Assembly: GCA_902475645.1 (NCBI GenBank)
Contig: CABSAH010000116.1
Coordinates: 1-5,419, forward strand
Origin: an uncultured Christensenellaceae bacterium
GTDB taxonomy: Bacteria; Bacillota; Clostridia; Christensenellales; CAG-138
DNA length: 5,419 nucleotides
Direction of reading: 5' to 3'
Shown: positions 1-4,982 of the stretch, in pieces
Layout of the letters: each line of letters begins with the position of its first letter
Numbering within the stretch: the stretch's first letter is position 1
Translations under genes and position numbers: made by a program
The notes under the pieces: generated by a model
Seen by the model: the letters and a program-made list of their open reading frames with translations, nothing else
Told to the model about the DNA's origin: nothing
The model's database searches: none

Positions 1-1
1 C

Positions 2-58
2 AACGTAATTGTCAAGCCGCAATACACATCTGACATCAAGAAGAAAAAGAACGAATAA
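2..58 (+). CDS. C-terminal end of an unidentified protein (5' truncated by window edge)
   Basis: Reading from base 2, 18 sense codons run to a TAA at 56-58, giving a tail that reads NVIVKPQYTSDIKKKKNE. The other two forward frames give less plausible tails; frame 1 stops at 31-33. A Lys-rich charged end is a common way for a protein to finish, but it carries no family signature and I cannot name the gene. No clear hairpin terminator follows the stop; the DNA becomes very AT-rich at once. It is called a gene only because the frame is open to the window edge and ends cleanly, so confidence is modest. Confidence 0.5.
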   Translation, partial: NVIVKPQYTSDIKKKKNE

Positions 59-289
59 TTTGCAGAAATTGATTATTACAAGTTAACCAAAACAAACAAA
101 TATCAAATAATAGTATAAGTTTTCATATGATAATTATAGCACAGAACTCGAAGTACCGCAAGTCTAAATATGCTACTCTATGGAATATGGCGCATCATGA
201 GTGTCATGAAATTTCAGCCTTCCACGCTCGACCATTTGTTTCTGGCTGTCAAAACATCCATCCGCATAAAGAGCTACGGCATGTTACAA
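59..289. other. AT-rich non-coding stretch with no supported gene
   Basis: Bases 59 to about 170 are strongly AT-rich, with scattered TATAAT-like words such as TATGATAAT near 126, but there is no convincing -35/-10 pair that leads to a gene. Bases 170-289 have mixed composition. They are formally open in two forward frames, but neither translation shows a recognisable domain, and no ribosome binding site precedes their ATGs. This is probably intergenic DNA plus decayed sequence belonging to the IS30 scrap immediately downstream. Confidence 0.5.
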
Positions 290-412
290 TACGAAGTGCA
301 ACATGCCAATCTTCGCCGCATGACGGATATGAACAACAATCGTCCCTGCAAATACCTCGGTCTGAAACCTCCCGCTGAAGTTTTTCTTCCACATTCCGTT
401 GCACTTGGTTGA
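290..412 (+). pseudogene. Decayed C-terminal fragment of an IS30-family transposase
   Basis: The frame ending at TGA 410-412 encodes the words LRRMTDMNNNRPCKYLG, then LKPPAEVFLPHSVALG. This matches the well-known end of IS30-family DDE transposases, where a conserved 'LNNRPRKCLGYKTPAEVF' segment is followed by a short hydrophobic tail often ending in 'HSVALx'. Within that motif Arg-Lys has become Cys-Lys and Leu-Asn-Asn has become Asn-Asn-Asn. Upstream of about residue YEVQHANLRR the similarity disappears. There is no DDE core, no 'WERGxNENxNG' motif and no helix-turn-helix, so only about 40 of the usual 300 or more residues survive. The open frame extends back to an ATG at 170, but that part looks unrelated. 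This is a dead remnant. The call rests on motif recognition from memory, not on an alignment. Confidence 0.6.
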
Positions 413-437
413 GTTTATGGCGCTTTCTGGATACAAT

Positions 438-467
438 AAACAGGCTCTCTTTCCGGAAAGCCTGTTT
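438..467. terminator. Bidirectional hairpin terminator downstream of the FadR-type regulator
   Basis: AAACAGGCT (438-446) and AGCCTGTTT (459-467) are perfect inverted repeats, a 9-bp stem around a 12-nt loop that itself contains the palindrome TTCCGGAA. On the minus strand the stem is followed by TTTATTGT, and on the plus strand by a run of four T, so it could stop transcripts from either side. It lies 22 bases beyond the stop codon of the minus-strand regulator, which is probably its main client. Confidence 0.75.
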
Positions 468-489
468 TGCAGCTGAATGTTTTTAGGTT

Positions 490-1167
490 TTACTCCTTCG
501 CCAGCAGCGGGGATCTGAGGAGCGCCTGCTTGGTGCTTTCAAGGTGGGTTCGGAGTATGGCCTTGGCAAGGCCGGTATCCCTAACATGGCAGGCGTCTAT
601 CAGCGCGCGATGCTCGGCTATGTTCTTCACGCGCGGCATATCCGCCTGACTGTAAAACGGATGCAGATACCTGTCCACATTTGCGTGGAACTGGTCTATA
701 AGGCTTATTGCCACCTTGTTTCCGCTTGGCTCATACAGGGCAAAGTGCAGCTTCAAATTGATTGAATCAAGATTTTCTATGTTCTGTTCTTCATTAAATT
801 CGTCAAGATATCTGCCGGCCTTGCGAATTGCCTCGTCCGTCATCAGCGGTATGGCCGCGCCAAGTGTGCCGGTTTCAAGCATTATGCGCGTATCCATAAC
901 GTTTGCAAGCTCGCTTGCGCTAAGCTTTGTTACCACCGCGCCGCGGTTGGGGTATATGCGCACCAGCCCCTGCGCTTCAAGCTGCCTTAATGCTTCCCTT
1001 ACGGGTATGTGGCTAACGCTCAGCGTTGTGGAAATTTCGTCCTGCCTAAGCGGCATACCGCCCGGCAATACGCCGCGGATTATGGCTGTTCGTATTACCT
1101 GAAAGACCCAATCCCTTGCCGCCATAGACCGCGGCTGAAGCTCCTGCGCTATTTTTGCAAATTCCAT
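490..1167 (-). CDS. FadR-subfamily GntR transcriptional regulator (wHTH + FCD domain)
   Basis: A 225-residue cytoplasmic DNA-binding regulator, normal length for the FadR subfamily. Residues about 17-80 form the GntR winged helix: LRQDEISTTLSVSHIPVREA and then LRQLEAQGLVRIYPNRGAVV are near-consensus, including the recognition helix and the wing. Residues about 88-215 form the all-helical FCD ligand domain. Asn137, His141 (LHFALYEPSGN), His186 (EHRALIDA) and His208 (THLES) sit where FCD proteins place their Asp/Asn and three His metal ligands, so a metal-assisted carboxylate effector is likely; which one cannot be told. The ATG at 1167 is preceded by GTGAAGGT. The gene is monocistronic: its own promoter lies upstream, a hairpin follows the stop, and the next minus-strand gene, htrA, ends before it. 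FadR-type regulators usually sit beside the sugar-acid or organic-acid genes they control, but no such operon is visible here. Confidence 0.93.
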   Translation of the reverse strand: MEFAKIAQELQPRSMAARDWVFQVIRTAIIRGVLPGGMPLRQDEISTTLSVSHIPVREALRQLEAQGLVRIYPNRGAVVTKLSASELANVMDTRIMLETGTLGAAIPLMTDEAIRKAGRYLDEFNEEQNIENLDSINLKLHFALYEPSGNKVAISLIDQFHANVDRYLHPFYSQADMPRVKNIAEHRALIDACHVRDTGLAKAILRTHLESTKQALLRSPLLAKE

Positions 1168-1257
1168 AATACCTTCACTAACTCTCTCTCTTTAGTTTTG
1201 TGGTAAGTAAATCTATGTTGTCATACACTGCAAAAAGAAGACTGATTGCATGGCTAT

Positions 1258-1286
1258 ATTCTATATAATATTTGGTGTTTCGTCAA
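1258..1286 (-). promoter_or_regulatory. Sigma-70/sigma-A type promoter of the FadR-type regulator
   Basis: On the minus strand TTGACG (1286-1281) is separated by exactly 17 bases from TAGAAT (1263-1258): five of six matches to the -35 consensus and five of six to the -10. Transcription would begin near 1251, giving a leader of about 80 bases before the regulator's ATG at 1167. This is the best promoter in the intergenic region. Confidence 0.7.
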
Positions 1287-1294
1287 GCGAAAAT

Positions 1295-1328
1295 TGCATA
1301 AAATGGGTTTATACATCGTTTTTATGCA
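1295..1328. promoter_or_regulatory. Cluster of TGCATAAA-type half-sites upstream of the regulator promoter (putative operator)
   Basis: TGCATAAAA at 1295-1303 and TTTTATGCA at 1320-1328 are a perfect 9-bp inverted repeat with a 16-bp spacer. TTTATACA at 1308-1315, inside the spacer, is a third copy with one mismatch in the same orientation as the right arm. The three copies start at 1295, 1308 and 1321, an even 13-bp step. They lie just upstream of the -35 at 1281-1286, at about -44 to -77 from the expected start. Binding by the regulator itself is an inference. The pattern could also be a chance product of AT-rich DNA or an UP-element-like tract. Confidence 0.4.
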
Positions 1329-1340
1329 TATAATGAAGAA

Positions 1341-1358
1341 CGCCGCATTGCTGCGGCG
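1341..1358 (-). terminator. Hairpin terminator downstream of htrA
   Basis: CGCCGCA (1341-1347) and TGCGGCG (1352-1358) form a perfect 7-bp GC-rich stem with a 4-base loop. The flanking GAAG and CTTC can extend it past a small internal loop. Read on the minus strand the stem is followed by TTCTTCATTATAT, a T-rich but imperfect tract. It lies about 75 bases beyond the htrA stop and separates htrA from the regulator gene, which supports two independent transcription units. Confidence 0.75.
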
Positions 1359-1433
1359 CCCTTCTATGGATGGGGGGTATGTCAAAACGGAGTGCCCGTC
1401 ATGACCTGATTCATTTTTGGCTCAAGGACTGCC

Positions 1434-2804
1434 TTAGCTTTGCCTTTCGCCCAGCGTAACGTCAACGTCTACCTGTTCGCTGCCGCGCTGTACGGTTATT
1501 GTTACCGTATCGCCCACTTTATATCCGTATAGCAGGGCGGAAATTTCGGAAGAGCTTGTTATCTTCTCCCCGCCAAATGCAAGAATGATGTCGTTCACTT
1601 TCAGTCCGGCCTTTTCCGCCGCGCTGCCGGCTTCAATGGAATATATCTGCGGATGGGTTGTGTAGCTGCTGCCGAAGAACCCGCGATTGCCCGTGGTCAA
1701 TGCAACGTTCTGCATCACTATGCCAAGGTACGGTCTGCCGGTAACAAAGCCGTGGTCCATCAGGTCGGATATAACACCCTTAGCCGTGTCCATAGGAATT
1801 GCGAAGCCTATGCCCTCAACATTTTCGCCGCTGGCCTTGGAATTGACTATGCCTACAAGCTCGCCGTCCGCATTGAACAGACCGCCGCCGCTGTTGCCGG
1901 GATTCACGCTGGCATTAACCTGCATCAGCGTCATATGCTTGCCGTCTACGGTAACTTCCCTGTCAAGGCCGCTTATTATGCCCTTGGATACGCTGGTGGC
2001 AAGCACGCCGAGCGGGTTGCCTATGGCGTATACGGTATCGCCAACCATAAGGGTGCTGCTGGAGCCGACCGTGGCCGCGGGAAGGTTTTCGGCGTCTATC
2101 TTTATAACGGCAATATCGGTATAGCTGTCCGTGCCTATAAGCTTGGCTTCATACTCCGTGCCGTCCTGCAAATAAACCTTTATCTTATCCGCGCCGGATA
2201 CAACATGGTTATTGGTAACTATGTAGCCGTCGGAGGTGATAATAACGCCGCTGCCGCTGCCGATTGTTTCACTCTCCGTTTCGTCGTCGGAATACCAATA
2301 GCGCCCCGAGAAGCTGCCGGTTTCCGCCTCAATGTCTATGCTTACAACGCTGCTCATGCTGCGCTGCACAACGCTTGTGCTGCCGTCGCCCTCGGCGCGG
2401 TTATTGCTGGTAACGATGCCGCTGCTGGGCTGCGTTGTCGTGGGCGCATCGGTTGCGCTTGGCTGCGTTGTTGAGGGCGCATTGGTTGCGTTGTTCAGCG
2501 TTTCCTGCTGCTGAACGGGCGTATTGTTAGCGTTTATGCAGCTGCCTATCGCCAGTCCCGCGCCCGTGAAAAGCAGCGCCGCCACTATCACGGTAACTAT
2601 CATCTGCGTCATGGTAACGAACTTTTTGGGCTTGCTTCCGTTGCCGCCGCTGCCCGAACCCGCGCCATAGGCATTATAGTTCGAATTTGCATTATAGCCA
2701 TAATCATACCCGTTGGCATCGGGCCTATTCTGCTGCGGCTGTCCGTTCGGCTGATTGTTCTGCTGCGGATTCTGCTGCTCATACCATTTCCAGTTGTTTT
2801 CCAT
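1434..2804 (-). CDS. htrA: Membrane-anchored HtrA/DegP-family serine protease with one PDZ domain
   Basis: A 456-residue envelope protease that would degrade misfolded or secreted proteins outside the membrane. Residues 1-60 are a cytoplasmic tail rich in Gln, Asn, Gly and Tyr. KPKK (58-61) and then a hydrophobic stretch at about 66-88 form one N-in membrane anchor. A Thr/Pro/Ser/Asn linker (about 91-135) contains two 11-residue tandem repeats (NATNAPSTTQP, SATDAPTTTQP). The trypsin-like domain covers about 140-345. The catalytic triad is complete: His200 in TNNHV, Asp230 in TDIAV and Ser305 in GNSGG. The single PDZ (about 355-450) has the carboxylate-binding loop YLGI (359-362) and a Gly/Phe/Tyr-rich insertion at about 371-385. 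One PDZ after an uncleaved anchor is the usual Firmicute arrangement. The start is set by AAAGGAGGA seven bases before the ATG. The gene is divergent from the propeller gene and transcribed alone. Just before the active-site loop the sequence reads VNASVNPGNSGG, where most relatives have TDAAINPGNSGG. Confidence 0.96.
   Translation of the reverse strand: MENNWKWYEQQNPQQNNQPNGQPQQNRPDANGYDYGYNANSNYNAYGAGSGSGGNGSKPKKFVTMTQMIVTVIVAALLFTGAGLAIGSCINANNTPVQQQETLNNATNAPSTTQPSATDAPTTTQPSSGIVTSNNRAEGDGSTSVVQRSMSSVVSIDIEAETGSFSGRYWYSDDETESETIGSGSGVIITSDGYIVTNNHVVSGADKIKVYLQDGTEYEAKLIGTDSYTDIAVIKIDAENLPAATVGSSSTLMVGDTVYAIGNPLGVLATSVSKGIISGLDREVTVDGKHMTLMQVNASVNPGNSGGGLFNADGELVGIVNSKASGENVEGIGFAIPMDTAKGVISDLMDHGFVTGRPYLGIVMQNVALTTGNRGFFGSSYTTHPQIYSIEAGSAAEKAGLKVNDIILAFGGEKITSSSEISALLYGYKVGDTVTITVQRGSEQVDVDVTLGERQS
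2428..2493 (-). repeat. Two-copy 33-bp tandem repeat in the htrA linker
   Basis: Bases 2428-2460 and 2461-2493 are back-to-back copies with 28 of 33 positions identical by eye. Each encodes an 11-residue unit of the extracytoplasmic linker ending in TTQP. The in-frame unit suggests the linker lengthened by duplication within the gene, and it may vary in copy number between relatives. Confidence 0.75.
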
Positions 2805-2810
2805 ATTATT

Positions 2811-2819
2811 TCCTCCTTT
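2811..2819 (-). promoter_or_regulatory. Ribosome binding site of htrA
   Basis: On the minus strand AAAGGAGGA is followed by AATAAT-type spacer bases and the ATG at 2804-2802, a seven-base gap. It is a near-perfect Shine-Dalgarno sequence and fixes the htrA start, although the N-terminal tail is low-complexity and poorly conserved in the family. Confidence 0.88.
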
Positions 2820-2826
2820 CGTTCCC

Positions 2827-2840
2827 GTTCCCGCGGGAAC
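2827..2840. promoter_or_regulatory. Perfect 14-bp palindrome in the htrA leader (putative operator or hairpin)
   Basis: GTTCCCGCGGGAAC is a perfect palindrome. A further GTTCCC copy is directly adjacent at 2821-2826. It lies between the htrA -10 (2867-2872) and the RBS (2811-2819), about 20-33 bases into the expected transcript. As DNA it could bind a dimeric repressor that blocks elongation. As RNA the GUUCCC arm can pair with either of two GGGAAC copies, forming a hairpin just upstream of the RBS. The sequence does not decide between these. Confidence 0.5.
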
Positions 2841-2866
2841 TTGCGGCTGTTTTCTTTTATGGCCTT

Positions 2867-2894
2867 ATTATAGCGTCGGATTATGTACAATAAA
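2867..2894 (-). promoter_or_regulatory. Probable htrA promoter (consensus -10, weak -35)
   Basis: The minus strand carries TATAAT at 2872-2867, a perfect -10 element. The best -35 candidate is TTTATT at 2894-2889 with a 16-base spacer, a poor match to TTGACA, which suggests the promoter may depend on an activator. The expected start near 2860 gives a leader of about 55 bases that includes the palindrome at 2827-2840. Confidence 0.55.
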
Positions 2895-2989
2895 CGCGCA
2901 AGCCGTATCAATATTGTGTTACATTTTGGATTAAATGTGTCCTGCGCCGCTAAAAGGAAATGTTTACAAATTGATAAAATTGCTTAGTC

Positions 2990-3018
2990 TTGCTGATAAG
3001 CGCATTGCGGAGTATAAT
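2990..3018 (+). promoter_or_regulatory. Sigma-70/sigma-A type promoter of the propeller gene
   Basis: TTGCTG at 2990-2995 and TATAAT at 3013-3018 are separated by exactly 17 bases. Transcription would start near 3025. This matters for the gene start, because a TTG at 2990 and two ATGs at 3017 and 3020, all in frame, would lie within or upstream of the promoter rather than in the message. Confidence 0.65.
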
Positions 3019-3064
3019 GATGGGAAGAATACTTTATAAATATGCAGAAAGGTATTGTTTGCGC

Positions 3065-4885
3065 ATGAAAACACGCCGCCGCAGAAGGCGCAGAGTCACG
3101 ATAAAATTCGTGATTATACTGGTATTGTTCATAATCGCGCTCACGCTTGGCATACTTGTGCTTAGCAATACGGGCAGCGATGGCGAAGGCCCTGTTCCCG
3201 GCGAAAGTCAGAAGCCCGGGCTTCTCGATTCATTGTTCAACAAAACGCCCGAGCCTACGGAAACGCCCGAGCCTGAGCCTACCGAAACGCCTGAGCCTAC
3301 GCCCACTCCCCTGCCGGAATTCAGCCCGTATGCAATAGAAGGCACGCGGCCGAGCGATTTCGGCATGAAAACCGATATAGAGGTAAACGGGGAGATAGTA
3401 TCAAGCTATCAGCGCGCGGAGGCCATAGACTTCGGCGAGGGTAAGGATTACACTCAGCTTGAGGGCATAATAACATTCCGCGGCAACAACTTCCGCGACA
3501 ATCCCGCCTACGGCACGGCTGTTATAACCGAAAAGACGCTGGATGACGCCAACGCATGGACTGTTGACACGGGCAGCGTACCCAAGGTATACGGCTCCGG
3601 CGCATGGACGGGCTCCGGCTGGACGGGACAGCCGCTAATCGTCCGCTGGCCCGAGGAAACCAAGCGCATAATGAACCTTTACGATTCCGCAAAGAACAAG
3701 GCGGACTTGGTTGAGGTTATATACGCCACCATGGATGGGCATATTTACTTCCTTGATTTGGATACGGGCGCACGCACGCGCGACCCAATCAACATGGGCC
3801 GCTATCCGTTCAAGGGTGCGGGCGCGCTTGACCCGCGCGGCTATCCGCTGATGTATCTCGGCTCCGGTGACGACAGCAAGGATCACGGCAAGGGTTCGTC
3901 CCATGCTTCCATAATCAGCCTTATAGACGGCAAGGTGCTTTATGAATTCGGAAGTAAGGACGGCTTCAGCCTGAGAGGGGATCTTGCGTATTTTGACAGC
4001 TCCGCCCTTGTTGACGCGGAAACCGACACGCTTATATACCCCGGCGAAAGCGGCATACTTTACATAATAAAGCTCAATACCGCATACGATCCGTCCGCCG
4101 GAACGATATCCATAGCTCCCGAGGTTGTAAAGTGGCGCTATCAGGGCGCGCGCACCAACAGCACCGCCACGGTAGACGGTTCAAAGGGCTGGTGGCTTGG
4201 CATGGAGGACAGCGCGATAATTTGGCGCGGGCACATTATTGTAAGCGACAACGGCGGATACATGATGTGCATCAACCTGAATACGCTTGAATTGGTGTGG
4301 GTTCAGGATGTGCTGGACGATACCAACTGCACGGCCGTGCTGGAGCTTGAAAACGGGCATCCTTACATATATTGCTCCACCTCGTTCCACGGCGGCTGGC
4401 GCGCGGATGTTAATTCCAAGGCGCTGATACCCATATGGAAGCTGGACGCCGAAACGGGGCGCATAGTTTGGAAGAACGCGGATTATTCCTGCCAAACCAT
4501 ATCGGGCGTATCGGGCGGCGTGCAGGGCTCATTCGCAATTGGCAAGGGCAGCCTGAGCGAGCTTGTGTTTGCCCCCGTAGCCATGACGGACGGACACCGC
4601 GGCAAGCTTGTTGCCTTCTCAAAGGCGGACGGTCACGTTGTGTGGGAATGCAACTTTGCGGGCTATCCGTGGTCAAGCCCCGTTGTGGTATATGACCAAA
4701 ACGGCTACGGCTATATAATCCAATGCAACTCCACAGGCTATATGCACCTTGTTGACGGGCAAACGGGAACCATACTTTACGAATTCTCGCTCGGCTCCAA
4801 CGTGGAAGCCTCCCCCGCCGTGTTTGAAAACACCGTTGTGGTAGGCACCCGTGGTCAGAAGATATACGGCGTAAAGATAAAGTAA
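3065..4885 (+). CDS. Membrane-anchored extracellular PQQ-like beta-propeller protein
   Basis: A 606-residue protein if started at ATG 3065. Residues 1-10 are KT plus seven Arg, and 11-34 form one hydrophobic segment, so the body should lie outside the cell on an uncleaved N-in anchor. Residues 61-85 are a Thr-Pro-Glu spacer. From about 130 the protein shows blade-like repeats of the PQQ/BamB type, for example DGHIYFLDLDTG (224-235), GRIVWKN (465-471), GKLVAFSKADGHVVWE (513-528) and GYMHLVDGQTGTILYEF (558-574). ITFRGN (136-141) and GSGWTGQP (183-190) open the domain, and SPAVFENTVVVGTRGQKIYG (583-602) closes it. I see no enzyme motif and cannot assign a function; a scaffold or binding role is the usual guess. 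Start: AGAAAGG at 3046-3052 lies 12 bases before ATG 3065 but only 6 before an in-frame TTG at 3059. ATG 3020, preceded by GGAG, is possible if transcription begins further upstream. Six Cys are present. Confidence 0.88.
   Translation: MKTRRRRRRRVTIKFVIILVLFIIALTLGILVLSNTGSDGEGPVPGESQKPGLLDSLFNKTPEPTETPEPEPTETPEPTPTPLPEFSPYAIEGTRPSDFGMKTDIEVNGEIVSSYQRAEAIDFGEGKDYTQLEGIITFRGNNFRDNPAYGTAVITEKTLDDANAWTVDTGSVPKVYGSGAWTGSGWTGQPLIVRWPEETKRIMNLYDSAKNKADLVEVIYATMDGHIYFLDLDTGARTRDPINMGRYPFKGAGALDPRGYPLMYLGSGDDSKDHGKGSSHASIISLIDGKVLYEFGSKDGFSLRGDLAYFDSSALVDAETDTLIYPGESGILYIIKLNTAYDPSAGTISIAPEVVKWRYQGARTNSTATVDGSKGWWLGMEDSAIIWRGHIIVSDNGGYMMCINLNTLELVWVQDVLDDTNCTAVLELENGHPYIYCSTSFHGGWRADVNSKALIPIWKLDAETGRIVWKNADYSCQTISGVSGGVQGSFAIGKGSLSELVFAPVAMTDGHRGKLVAFSKADGHVVWECNFAGYPWSSPVVVYDQNGYGYIIQCNSTGYMHLVDGQTGTILYEFSLGSNVEASPAVFENTVVVGTRGQKIYGVKIK
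3245..3310 (+). repeat. Tandem TPEPTE-coding repeat in the propeller linker
   Basis: Three near-copies of an 18-base unit, ACGCCCGAGCCTACGGAA and variants, start at 3245, 3263 and 3287. The middle copy carries an extra GAGCCT. They encode the Thr-Pro-Glu spacer between membrane anchor and propeller. Such Pro/Glu spacers are common in Gram-positive surface proteins and hold the domain away from the membrane. Confidence 0.8.
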
Positions 4886-4898
4886 AACCCCAGCATTG

Positions 4899-4932
4899 CA
4901 AAAGCGCAGCCGATAAGCCGACTGCGCTTTTG
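4899..4932. terminator. Bidirectional terminator between the convergent propeller and NADAR genes
   Basis: CAAAAGCGCAG (4899-4909) and CTGCGCTTTTG (4922-4932) are a perfect 11-bp inverted repeat around a 12-base loop. A-rich and T-rich arms give a U-tract in the transcript from either strand. It sits 13 bases past the propeller stop and 50 bases past the stop of the oncoming minus-strand gene, the typical place for a shared terminator. Confidence 0.85.
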
Positions 4933-4982
4933 TCATTATTATCCATAAGCATTATGCTGAATTGCCGCCTTGTTCGCCTGCG

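Noticed and set aside
127..378. An 83-codon plus-strand open frame overlapping the IS30 scrap
   Set aside because: It is in a different frame from the IS30 motif, has no RBS and no recognisable domain. It looks like chance openness in decayed DNA.
1653..2474. A 273-codon open frame on the plus strand, antisense to htrA
   Set aside because: It lies wholly inside htrA, has an Ala/Gly/Tyr-heavy composition expected from the complement of biased codons, shows no domain and has no RBS. htrA itself has a complete catalytic triad and PDZ domain.
2532..2545. Possible lipobox (AIGSC around Cys89) in HtrA
   Set aside because: Gly at the -2 position is unfavourable and the hydrophobic segment begins about 66 residues in, far too late for a lipoprotein signal peptide. 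An uncleaved membrane anchor explains it.
2827..2840. LexA/SOS box in the htrA leader
   Set aside because: Gram-positive LexA sites read GAAC-N4-GTTC. This palindrome has the opposite arm order, GTTC...GAAC, so it does not fit.
3245..3310. CRISPR-like or other short regular DNA repeats
   Set aside because: The units are tandem without spacers, in frame, and encode an ordinary Thr-Pro-Glu linker.
4410..4952. A 180-codon minus-strand open frame opposite the end of the propeller gene
   Set aside because: It is Arg/Ser/Pro-rich without motifs, runs through the shared terminator hairpin, and overlaps a clear beta-propeller coding region.
4943..4953. Small AGCAT/ATGCT inverted repeat near 4948 as a second terminator
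   Set aside because: The stem is only five base pairs with almost no loop and no T-tract. The 11-bp hairpin at 4899-4932 accounts for termination.
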